Positions 34,184 through 41,520 of a stretch of DNA of 64,000 nucleotides are shown piece after piece. Where the stretch lies: assembly GCA_900316685.1 (NCBI GenBank), contig ONDS01000013.1, positions 1-64,000 on the forward strand, in the 5' to 3' direction. Numbering within the stretch: position 1 is the stretch's first letter; the number at the start of each line of letters is the position of its first letter. The notes beneath the pieces are model-generated. The model had not been told where the DNA came from. It saw only the letters and a list, made by a program, of their open reading frames with translations, and searched no databases. The position numbers were made by a program, and so were the translations under genes. The DNA is from an uncultured Prevotellaceae bacterium. GTDB taxonomy: Bacteria > Bacteroidota > Bacteroidia > Bacteroidales > Bacteroidaceae.

Positions 34184-36722
34184 AAGAATCATCATATTGT
34201 CTATACTCTGGACGTGCGCCCTTCTGGCTCACGCCCAGATAACGGGCGTGGTCGTCGACAATGCCACGGGCGACACCATACAGTTTCCCAGCGCGGTATA
34301 CAAGGGCAACCATGTCATGGCATCGGGCGATGAACACGGACGATTCACCATCGACAGGCATAACGGGTGGTATCTCACCGTCAGCGCCCTCGGCTACAAA
34401 CCGCAACGCATCATGATCAGGGCGAACACACCCGGAGATATGGTGATACGATTGAAGTCGGACACGAAAAACCTCGACGAGGTGGTGGTCAAGTCGAAAC
34501 GCAAATCCAAATACAGCCGTAAGAACAACCCGGCGGTGGAACTGATGAAAAGGGTCATCGAGGCGAAAAAACGCACCGATCTGGCCAACCACGATTTCTA
34601 CCAGTACAACAAATACCAGAAAATAACGCTGGCCGTCAACGATATCTCGCCCGATGAACTGGAAAACGCTCAGAAACGTAAACAGCAGTGGTTATTGGAA
34701 CAGGTGGAGATATGTCCTTACAACGGAAAACTTATTCTGCCCATCAGTGTCGACGAGACAGTCACGCAACATCTCTACCGACGCGACCCGAGAAGTGAGA
34801 AGGATATCGTCAAGGGACAGTCGAGCACAGGTGTCAACCAGCTCATCGAGACTGGAAACATACTCAACTCGATGCTCAAGGATGTATTCACCGATGTGGA
34901 TATCTACGACGACCAAGTAAGGCTCCTGCAATACCCTTTCACCAGCCCTATCGGCAAGGATGCCATTGGATTCTACCGATTCTATATAGAGGATACGGTG
35001 TTCGTGGGGCAGGATAGGTGCATTCACCTGCAGTTCACACCTAATAATATCCAGGACTTTGGATTCCGCGGCGAACTATATGTCATCAACGACAGTTCGC
35101 TGCATGTGAAGAAATGCAGCCTCACCATACCAAGCCGGAGTGATGTCAACTTCGTGGAAAATCTCAGGGTCGACCAGGAGTACACCAAATTGTCGAACGG
35201 TGAATGGGTGCTCTCCGTCGACGACATGATAGTGGAGATGGCGCTCACACAGTTCCTCAGCAAGGCCATCGTCATACGCACCACGAGGTTGAGTGATTAT
35301 GCCTTCGACCCCCTGCCGAAAAAACTGTTCAAAGGAAGGGCAACGACACGCTATGAGGCGGAGGCGAAAATGCGCGACGAGAAATTCTGGCAACAATACC
35401 GTACCGTGGAACTTTCCAAAAGCGAATCGTCGATGGATGCTTTCATCCACAGGATGGAACAAACCAAGGGCTTCAAATACATCCTCTTCGGCATAAAGGC
35501 GCTCATCGAAAACTTCGTCGAAACGGGTACGCAGAACTCGAAGAGCAAGTTCGACATAGGACCTATCAACACCATCGTGTCGAACAACTTCGTCGATGGA
35601 CTGCGCTTCCGTGCGAGCGGACAGACTACGGCGGCACTCAACCCCCACTGGTTCTGGAAAGGCTACTATGCATACGGCGTGAAAAGCAACCGCCATTACT
35701 ATAGCTCGACAGTCACCTATTCGTTCAACAAAAAGGAATACCAACCTTCGGAATTCCCCTCGCGAACCATTTCTCTCGAACTGGCGCGCGATGTGATGTC
35801 GCCTACCGACAAGTTCCTCTCCACCGACAAGGATAATGTGTTCACGGCACTCAGATGGCAAAAGGTCAACCAGATGTATTTCTACAGTCGGCAGAAACTG
35901 AAGTTCGACTGGGAAACGGCAGGTGGATTCCAGGCCACCTTCGATATCAAGAGGGAAAGTAATGAACCGACAGGCGACATGGAGTTCACACGTATCGACG
36001 ATGGCTCCAGGGTGGGGAAAATCCATACTACGGAGATGACGCTGGCTTTCCGCTTCTGCCCAGGCCGGACCTATGTCAACACCAAGCAACACCGCTTGCC
36101 GGTGAACTTCGATGCACCCGAGTTCACTCTCTCGCATACCATGGGCTTCGACGGCTTCCTCGGGGGCGAATATAAGTATAATTATACCGAACTGGGGGTG
36201 TTCAAACGCTTCTGGCTCAATAGCTGGGGAAAGATGGACCTCAGGGTGAAAGGGGGAGCGCAGTGGAACAAAGTGCCTTACCCGCTGCTCATCATGCCGC
36301 CGGCAAACCTCTCCTATGTGCTCGACGAGGGCACCTTCGCGCTCATGGGCAACATGGAGTTCCTCAACGACCGATTCGCCATGGTCGATATCATGTGGGA
36401 CCTCAACGGAAAACTACTCAACCGCGTACCGCTCATCAAAAAACTCAAGTTGCGCGAAATCATCGGCATCAAGGGCATGATGGGACACCTCACATCGAAA
36501 AACAACCCCTTCCTCGAACAAAACGCCAACGACCCGGTACTCTTCAACTTCCCAGAGGGCACACGTCTCATGGAGAACGACAAACCATATCTCGAACTGG
36601 TGGTGGGGGTGCACAACATCTTCAGGTTCTTCCAAGTAGCCTACGTGCGGCGTCTCACCTACACCGACCTGCCTGGCGTAAAGAAAAACGGTGTGCGCTT
36701 TGGTTTCCAATTCACATTCTAA
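34167..36722 (+). CDS. DUF5686 outer-membrane protein with carboxypeptidase-like regulatory domain
   Basis: The protein has 851 residues: signal peptide (about 1-23, ending AHAQ), then a carboxypeptidase regulatory-like beta-sandwich (ITGVVVDNATGDTIQFPSAV, about 24-105), then the DUF5686 region which ends in beta-strands consistent with an outer-membrane barrel. The final strand is VRFGFQFTF, an aromatic C terminus typical for barrels. DUF5686 has no established function. Its start overlaps the inositol-phosphate synthase by 17 bp, so cotranscription with the inositol-lipid genes is strongly suggested, possibly linking it to surface placement of those lipids. Confidence 0.85.
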   Translation: MKKSTERIIILSILWTCALLAHAQITGVVVDNATGDTIQFPSAVYKGNHVMASGDEHGRFTIDRHNGWYLTVSALGYKPQRIMIRANTPGDMVIRLKSDTKNLDEVVVKSKRKSKYSRKNNPAVELMKRVIEAKKRTDLANHDFYQYNKYQKITLAVNDISPDELENAQKRKQQWLLEQVEICPYNGKLILPISVDETVTQHLYRRDPRSEKDIVKGQSSTGVNQLIETGNILNSMLKDVFTDVDIYDDQVRLLQYPFTSPIGKDAIGFYRFYIEDTVFVGQDRCIHLQFTPNNIQDFGFRGELYVINDSSLHVKKCSLTIPSRSDVNFVENLRVDQEYTKLSNGEWVLSVDDMIVEMALTQFLSKAIVIRTTRLSDYAFDPLPKKLFKGRATTRYEAEAKMRDEKFWQQYRTVELSKSESSMDAFIHRMEQTKGFKYILFGIKALIENFVETGTQNSKSKFDIGPINTIVSNNFVDGLRFRASGQTTAALNPHWFWKGYYAYGVKSNRHYYSSTVTYSFNKKEYQPSEFPSRTISLELARDVMSPTDKFLSTDKDNVFTALRWQKVNQMYFYSRQKLKFDWETAGGFQATFDIKRESNEPTGDMEFTRIDDGSRVGKIHTTEMTLAFRFCPGRTYVNTKQHRLPVNFDAPEFTLSHTMGFDGFLGGEYKYNYTELGVFKRFWLNSWGKMDLRVKGGAQWNKVPYPLLIMPPANLSYVLDEGTFALMGNMEFLNDRFAMVDIMWDLNGKLLNRVPLIKKLKLREIIGIKGMMGHLTSKNNPFLEQNANDPVLFNFPEGTRLMENDKPYLELVVGVHNIFRFFQVAYVRRLTYTDLPGVKKNGVRFGFQFTF

Positions 36723-36737
36723 AAAATAATCCCAACC

Positions 36738-37379
36738 ATGCCCATGATCCTCCTCGCTGACAACCAAGACATCACACGGGCCGGACTCCGGTTCTTGATA
36801 GAGGGAAAATCATCTGTTACTACCCTGCAATGTTCCGACAAGGCTGGATTGATAGATATCCTCCTCCATCACGATATATCGTTGGTCATACTCGATTATA
36901 CACTCTTCGACATCTCCGATGCCGACGAACTGTTGGTCATCGCACAGCGCTTCTTCCCCACACGATGGATGCTCTTCTCCGATGAGTTGAGCGTCGATTT
37001 CATCCGGCAGGTGGTCACCAGCTCTGCCTTGGTGAGCGTGGTCATGAAGGACGCCTCGATTCATGAAATCAGACAATGCATAGAGGCGAACCTCCACGAT
37101 ACGCGTTTCCTCTGCCAACGCACTACCGAACTGCTCCTTATGCCGCAGGAGAAACCCGTAGAGAAGGTCAACCTGACCAAGACGGAAATGGAAATACTCA
37201 AGGAAATAGCATTGGGGTTGACCACTCGCGAGATTGCCGAACAGCGCTTCTCCAGTTTCCATACGGTCAACACGCACAGGAAAAACATCTTCCGCAAACT
37301 GGGGGTCAACAACGTTCGCGAAGCCACAAAATATGCCTTACGAGCCGGTCTCGTCGATGCTGCTGAATATTATATTTGA
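36738..37379 (+). CDS. LuxR/NarL-type response regulator (orphan)
   Basis: The protein has 213 residues: a receiver domain (about 1-120) with the phosphoryl acceptor D53 in LVILDYTLFD, then a helix-turn-helix (about 148-205) with LTKTEMEILKEIALGLTTREIAEQ and VNTHRKNIFRKLGVNN. The first acidic pair is D8-N9 instead of the usual D-D/E, so Mg binding may be weaker. No histidine kinase is adjacent. It is 15 bp downstream of the DUF5686 gene, so probably in the same transcript and possibly a regulator of the inositol-lipid cluster. Confidence 0.87.
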   Translation: MPMILLADNQDITRAGLRFLIEGKSSVTTLQCSDKAGLIDILLHHDISLVILDYTLFDISDADELLVIAQRFFPTRWMLFSDELSVDFIRQVVTSSALVSVVMKDASIHEIRQCIEANLHDTRFLCQRTTELLLMPQEKPVEKVNLTKTEMEILKEIALGLTTREIAEQRFSSFHTVNTHRKNIFRKLGVNNVREATKYALRAGLVDAAEYYI

Positions 37380-37382
37380 TTT

Positions 37383-37570
37383 AGAAGTTCAGGAGTTTGG
37401 GAGTTTGGGAGTTCAGGAGTTTAGGAGTTTAGGAGTTTAGGAGTTTAGGAGTTAGCTTTGGGAGTTCAGGAGTTCAGGAGTTCAGGAGTTTAGGAGTTCA
37501 GGAGTTTAGACAATAGTTCAGGAGTTCAGGAGTTCAGGAGTTTAGGAGTTAGCTTTGGGAGTTCAGACTA
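37383..37570. repeat. AGGAGTTTAGGAGTTC-type tandem repeat
   Basis: About twenty copies of an 8-9 bp unit (AGGAGTTT, AGGAGTTC, GGGAGTTT) follow the stop codon of the response regulator. Two larger blocks around TTAGCTTTGGGAGTTCAG recur at about 37451 and 37550, showing duplication of a longer segment. Confidence 0.88.
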
Positions 37571-37594
37571 ATGTTGTGCTAAGGAGGAGTAACT

Positions 37595-37650
37595 TCTCCC
37601 CTCCTTTTTCAAAGGAGGGGTAGGGGTGGTTTGTAAAAAAAGGTCCCAAC
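37595..37650. repeat. GC-rich dyad repeat element
   Basis: CCCCTCCTTTTTCAAAGGAG followed by GGGTAGGGGTGGTTTG, then an A run and GGTCCCAACC. This full-length copy shows the same order as the ones at 54.96 and 16.07 kb. Confidence 0.85.
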
Positions 37651-37662
37651 CGCTTTTAAAAT

Positions 37663-37864
37663 CTCGTCACTCGTCACTCGTCACTCCTCACTCCTCACTC
37701 CTCACTCATCACTCGTCACTCATCACTCATCACTCGTCACTCATCACTCGTCACTCATCACTCGTCACTCATCACTCGTCACTCATCACTCATCACTCCT
37801 CACTCCTCACTCATCACTCATCACTCATCACTCATCACTCGTCACTCATCACTCGTCACTCCTA
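37663..37864. repeat. Heptamer satellite CACTCNT, about 28 copies
   Basis: An uninterrupted array of 7-bp units CACTCGT, CACTCAT and CACTCCT in mixed order. Reading frames across it encode only H/S/L/I/T runs and are artefacts. The array ends 8 bp before the U-tract of the candidate small RNA. Confidence 0.95.
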
Positions 37865-37871
37865 AAAGGGC

Positions 37872-37962
37872 AAAAAAAAAGGATTAGGTTGTTTCGCAAC
37901 ATCACTAATCCGATTCTAACTAACTTATTATCAACTATTCATTACTCATTCTTACCTTACTC
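37872..37962 (-). ncRNA. Candidate small RNA, about 90 nt, divergent to the LacI gene
   Basis: On the minus strand a perfect promoter (see next entry) is followed after about 55 nt by a hairpin: GGATTAG (rc of 37905-37911) pairs with CTAATCC (rc of 37881-37887), with an inner GTTG/CAAC helix and CGAAA loop, then nine T (37872-37880). No gene is recognised in this span; the only start codon with a purine-rich site opens a 4-codon frame (MSNE). The promoter-to-terminator spacing and the absence of an ORF argue for a small RNA. It could also be a short leader peptide transcript. Function unknown. Confidence 0.55.
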
Positions 37963-37967
37963 TGCTG

Positions 37968-37999
37968 CAAATATAAAATGGTTTTTCAGGAAAAACAAA
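37968..37999 (-). promoter_or_regulatory. Promoter of the candidate small RNA
   Basis: CAAATATA (37968-37975) and CAAA (37996-37999) on the plus strand read as TTTG, 20 bp, TATATTTG on the minus strand, an exact match to the Bacteroidetes consensus with ideal spacing. Transcription would start near 37962. Confidence 0.7.
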
Positions 38000-38028
38000 T
38001 AAATTGGTGTTTTTTATGTGAAAAAAGT

Positions 38029-38069
38029 ACGTAAACGTTTGCGGGAACGACTGAAAAACGTTATTTTTG
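38029..38069 (+). promoter_or_regulatory. LacI-family operator overlapping the LacI promoter
   Basis: ACGTAAACGTTTGCGG at 38029-38044 contains the near-palindrome GTAAACGTTTGC with a central CG, the usual form of PurR/LacI-family operators. Its TTTG (38038-38041) is also the -33 element of a promoter whose -7 box TATTTTTG is at 38062-38069, exactly 20 bp away. A repressor bound here would block the regulator's own transcription, and it sits about 60 bp from the divergent small-RNA promoter. Confidence 0.7.
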
Positions 38070-38110
38070 CATCATCTAACTCAATTTCATTACTCTTAAA
38101 GACCTATAAC

Positions 38111-39133
38111 GTGAAACGACATCGTACCTCATTGAAGGACCTCGCCGACGAACTGGGAGTAAGCATCGCTACCGTATCTCGGGCGCTGCGCAATAGTCAT
38201 GAGGTGGGCGAGGAAATGCGCGAAAAGGTGAAGGACTTGGCCAAAAAGCGCAATTACCGACCCAATCCTTTTGCGCAGAGCCTCAGAAAAGAGTCGCCTA
38301 AGATGATTGGCGTGGTACTGCCCAATCTCGTCACTCATTACTATGCTGCCGTGCTCGACGGCATAGAGGAGAAAGCACGGCAGCAAGGCTACTCGGTCTT
38401 CAGCAGCAATAGCCACGAGAACCATAACCTCGAAGAAGAGGCCATAGATACTTTCATATCGCTTCACGTCGAGGGAATCATCGCATGTCTCGCGCAAGAC
38501 ACGGTCGACTACTCACATTTCCAGGAAATACACGACATGGGCATACCCCTCGTCTTCTTCGCACGCACTTGTCTGCCGGAGATGTTCTCGCAGGTGGTGG
38601 CCAACGGCGACGAGGCGGCTTACGAAGCTACCATGCACCTTATAGAAAAAGGTAGTAAAAGGGTGGCGTTTGTCGGCGGACCAAGTCATCTCGATATGGT
38701 CACACGACGCAAACATGGCTATCTCGAGGCCCTGCGGGAACATCGGATGCCCATCGACCGCGATATCATCGTATGCGATAAGATAGATTTCGATATCGCA
38801 CGCAACAACACCATCAAATTGCTGCAAAGTGACAACCCGCCGGATGCTATCCTCGCCTTCAACGATATACTTACGCTCGGAGCCTTCGATGCCATCAAGA
38901 GCTTGAATCTGCGCATTCCGCAGGATGTGGCTATCATCGGCTTCACAGAGGGTAACACGGCGGAATTCACCTCTCCCAAGCTTTCAGCCATCATGGACCA
39001 AGCACGGGAACAGGGCGTCAAGGCCTGCGAACTCTTGCTGCGCAATATCGCCGGCGACACGAAAATATACCGCGAGGTGGTGCCCATGATACTGAAAATC
39101 AGGGAAAGCAGCGATAAGTCACTCGTACCGTGA
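38111..39133 (+). CDS. LacI family transcriptional regulator
   Basis: From a GTG start at 38111 the protein has 340 residues. An N-terminal DNA-binding domain (about 1-60: SLKDLADELGVSIATVSRALRNSHEV) is followed by a periplasmic-binding-protein-like sensor (about 62-330). The frame extends to 38018, but the promoter -7 box lies inside that extension, so GTG (VKRHRTS) is the likely start. Its operator-like site is upstream. Close to it lie a TonB-receptor locus and a GH31/GH2 glycosidase cluster, so sugar-responsive control of these is likely. The effector is unknown. Confidence 0.92.
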   Translation: MKRHRTSLKDLADELGVSIATVSRALRNSHEVGEEMREKVKDLAKKRNYRPNPFAQSLRKESPKMIGVVLPNLVTHYYAAVLDGIEEKARQQGYSVFSSNSHENHNLEEEAIDTFISLHVEGIIACLAQDTVDYSHFQEIHDMGIPLVFFARTCLPEMFSQVVANGDEAAYEATMHLIEKGSKRVAFVGGPSHLDMVTRRKHGYLEALREHRMPIDRDIIVCDKIDFDIARNNTIKLLQSDNPPDAILAFNDILTLGAFDAIKSLNLRIPQDVAIIGFTEGNTAEFTSPKLSAIMDQAREQGVKACELLLRNIAGDTKIYREVVPMILKIRESSDKSLVP

Positions 39134-39145
39134 ATTCTTCTTACA

Positions 39146-39181
39146 CAAAACATCCCGACCAATCTTAGGCCGGGATGTTTT
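39146..39181 (+). terminator. Terminator of the LacI gene
   Basis: AAAACATCCCG pairs with CGGGATGTTTT around a 13-nt loop, 13 bp after the stop codon. It is symmetrical enough to work on the minus strand too. Confidence 0.8.
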
Positions 39182-39288
39182 GATGATGATCTGAAGCCAG
39201 GATGAAATCCTGCTGTCACTGACGTGACTTATCTTATGGCTCCTCTTCTTCCTCCCATAATTCGTATTCATTGCTGAGAATCTCTTCT

Positions 39289-39756
39289 TCACTGCGCACG
39301 GTACGGCTGTACCTCGCCGCACACGCAATCGTAACTATAGGTATCGACGTTGATGTCGCCGTCAAAGGCGGCAGTGGTACGGCTGATGTCGAAGCAACGG
39401 TAACGGTTGGTCTGGCTGTCGCGCCAGAACTCTCCTCGGTTGGTCTCTGTCAGGTAGATGGTCAGGTGGACATCACCCTCTATATAGGCGCCTTCACAGT
39501 AGTATTTCAACTTGATGCCTGTTATGTCCTTGCTTGCCAATTCGGCTACCTGGGCTTGGGTGTATATCACTTGGGTGCCACTGTTGGTAAGGTAGAAGTT
39601 GATGGGTGCCACTTCCCAGTAACTGCCTTCATAGAGATTGGAGGTGGGGGACCCCCATTCTTCTATCTCATCATAATTGCCAATACTCAGGCTACCTTGG
39701 GCATATACCGAGAGGATACATGCCAACAGGCTGACGGTGAATAATGCTTTCCTCAT
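39289..39756 (-). CDS. Secreted protein, probable N-terminal fragment of a larger gene
   Basis: From the ATG at 39756 there are 155 residues with a signal peptide (about 1-20, ending VYAQ). The body (NSGTQVIYTQAQVAELASKD, ITGIKLKYYCEG, VHLTIYLTETN) looks like the first beta-sandwich of Bacteroidales surface proteins that are usually several hundred residues long. The frame ends abruptly in QPYRAQ. A different frame then continues as RYSRTVRSEEEILSNEYELW and ends about 70 bp later (stop near 39238), so a frameshift or a deletion is likely near 39310. It starts 11 bp after the end of another damaged gene. Confidence 0.5.
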   Translation of the reverse strand: MRKALFTVSLLACILSVYAQGSLSIGNYDEIEEWGSPTSNLYEGSYWEVAPINFYLTNSGTQVIYTQAQVAELASKDITGIKLKYYCEGAYIEGDVHLTIYLTETNRGEFWRDSQTNRYRCFDISRTTAAFDGDINVDTYSYDCVCGEVQPYRAQ

Positions 39757-39767
39757 GGCCACAGTGA

Positions 39768-39951
39768 TTATCGGATGATGTGTTTCCTTCCCTGATTCAC
39801 ATATATACCTCTCCTGGGTTGGTCGGTACGTTGGCCACCCAAGGTGTACCATTTACCGTTGGCGGAGGGGGCGCTGTTCACTGAAGTGATGCCTGTCGTA
39901 CTTTCAAGTGGGTAGAACTCGGCATCGCCATCATTTACCACGATGTAGGCT
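39768..39951 (-). pseudogene. C-terminal fragment of a secreted protein with sorting-like tail
   Basis: On the minus strand, AYIVVNDGDAEFYPLEST is followed by TGITSVNSAPSANGKWYTLG, then GQRTDQPRRGIYVNQGRK and HIIR, then a stop (39768-39770). This is the end of a Prevotella-type exported protein whose beginning is absent. It joins, out of frame, to a truncated TonB receptor at about 39951, so the two genes were fused by a deletion. Confidence 0.75.
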
Positions 39952-41154
39952 CAAGCTCTTGAACACACGCTCGTCGACGGGACTGAGGAGAAACGAATGC
40001 GACATGCTCATGCGGTTGTAACGCGATTCGTAACGGTCGTCTTTCTGCTTGAGCATCTCAGGGTCGAACTTGTCATTGTCGAAAGAGCCGGTATAGTCGG
40101 CGGTGCCTTTCCAACGGAGGTTGAAACGCGTAAACTGCCAGGTGTATTGACTGCGCATCGAGAAGGTGAGGCGTTGGTAACTGGTCAAGGGATCGCGGGG
40201 GTCGGACTTGGCATCAAGATAGTCTATGCCGAAGTTGGCGATGAACCGTCCCCACTCAAAGCCCTTGCCGGCGTAAAGCAATTTGCTGTAAGAATCGGCC
40301 TTGAAACGGGCCTCGTAAGGGGTGGCCTTGAACTTACGTTGGATAAGCACCACACCCGAAGTCAGGTCGCCGTATTCCACAGGGGCGATGCCGCGGATAA
40401 TCTCTACGCTCTCGATGTTGTCAGTGGGAATGCTGCGCATGTCGATGCCGCTGGTGGTATGGTTCCTGCCGGCATCCAAATCGCCATGACTGCTGCTCGT
40501 GGCTTGCGCCACTTTCTGCATGTTGGCATTGCTGTTCATTGGTATGCCGTCGGTGACAAACTGTGTGCCCAAGGAAGAGATGTCGTAGTCGCTGTCGCCT
40601 GTGCCGGCCTGACGCAAATGGATGCTGTTGCTGGTGGTCAGCGAGGGCAATGAGGACGAACCGCCCGGCAATAAGGCCAACAGGTCGGTGAAACTCGAAG
40701 GCTGCAAGTGCTCGATGGCCTGGCGGTCGATAATCGACGAACTGGTGATGCCATGTCCTTCCTTGGCCGTGACCACCACCTCGCTCAACAGCTTCTCGTC
40801 GGCTTCCATGAATATGTCGAGATGGCTGCTCCCCACCACTTCCACACGCTGCTTAATATCTCGGTAGCCCAGGTAACTGACTTCCAATAGGTAATGGCCC
40901 TCGGCAAGATGACTCACCACATAGGCTCCCGTGGCATCGGACGTGCCATGATGACGGGTGCCCTCGGCGTCGCTTAGCGTGATGACCGCATAAGCGATGC
41001 CGCTGTTGTCGTTCTTGTCTATGATTCTTCCTCTTAACTCCGCTGCAAGAGCCTGCTCCACTCCGCATGTGACAGCCAAGAACAGGGATAACAATAGACG
41101 TAATATTCTCTGGTTGCCTTTGTCCAATTGATGTCGCTTTTTTGACAGGTCCAA
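39951..41154 (-). pseudogene. Truncated TonB-dependent receptor
   Basis: The frame gives 407 residues (39931-41154): signal peptide (about 20-38), carboxypeptidase regulatory-like domain (LRGRIIDKNDNSGIAYAVIT), then a plug domain (IERLQ-like HLQPSSFTDLLALLPGG, VEIIRGIAPVEYGDLTSG) and only the first barrel strands. It ends at FKSLSL, after which the sequence changes to a tail of a different secreted protein. Intact receptors of this type are about 900-1000 residues, so roughly the last 500 and all C-terminal barrel strands are gone. It would be unable to form an outer-membrane pore. The promoter (TACTTTTG on the minus strand at 41217-41224) looks intact. Confidence 0.8.
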
Positions 41155-41216
41155 TTTCTTGTTCCTATCGCTGTCTTGTCTTTATGTTTTTTTCGCTATG
41201 CTGATAATAACGCGTG

Positions 41217-41224
41217 CAAAAGTA
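41217..41224 (-). promoter_or_regulatory. Promoter -7 box of the broken TonB receptor gene
   Basis: CAAAAGTA on the plus strand reads TACTTTTG on the minus strand, about 60 bp before the ATG at 41154. The upstream element is weak. Confidence 0.5.
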
Positions 41225-41379
41225 TATAAATTAACTTATCTTCACAATACCCAAAAATAGGTATCTCGCTTCATATAACATTTCTATTGCATATTCATAG
41301 GTATTTTTCCGTATGATTATGCAAACATTTCTCTGATTATCGTCGATGGATTTGACACCGTAAAAAATTTTTGTCGCTT

Positions 41380-41414
41380 TTTGTCATTTACCATGACATT
41401 TTTTCGTATCTTTG
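41380..41414 (+). promoter_or_regulatory. Promoter of the glycosidase operon
   Basis: TATCTTTG at 41407-41414 matches TAnnTTTG; TTTG at 41380-41383 is 23 bp upstream, slightly longer than ideal. The leader to the ATG at 41521 is about 100 nt. I did not find a clear copy of the LacI-type palindrome here. Confidence 0.55.
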
Positions 41415-41520
41415 CACGATGGATTGGCAACTTGCCAAAACTCGAAATCAATACCTTAACCGACTTGTTCTTATGCCGGATGCACAAACCTAACAAAAAT
41501 ATAACAATTCAACAAACGAT

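Noticed and set aside
37383-37864. CRISPR or transposon interpretation of the repeats
   Set aside because: Units are contiguous and only 7-9 bp; no spacers, transposase or terminal inverted repeats.
37626-37865. HSSLITHHSS-type coding frame
   Set aside because: Produced entirely by the CACTCNT heptamer array and not by a gene.
39119-39328. Minus-strand frame of 69 codons across the LacI terminator
   Set aside because: It passes through the LacI terminator hairpin and the 3' end of that gene; no domain.
41217-41414. LacI-type operator in front of the GH31 operon
   Set aside because: No palindrome like the one at 38029-38044 was found; GCAAACATTT near 41.3 kb matches only one half.
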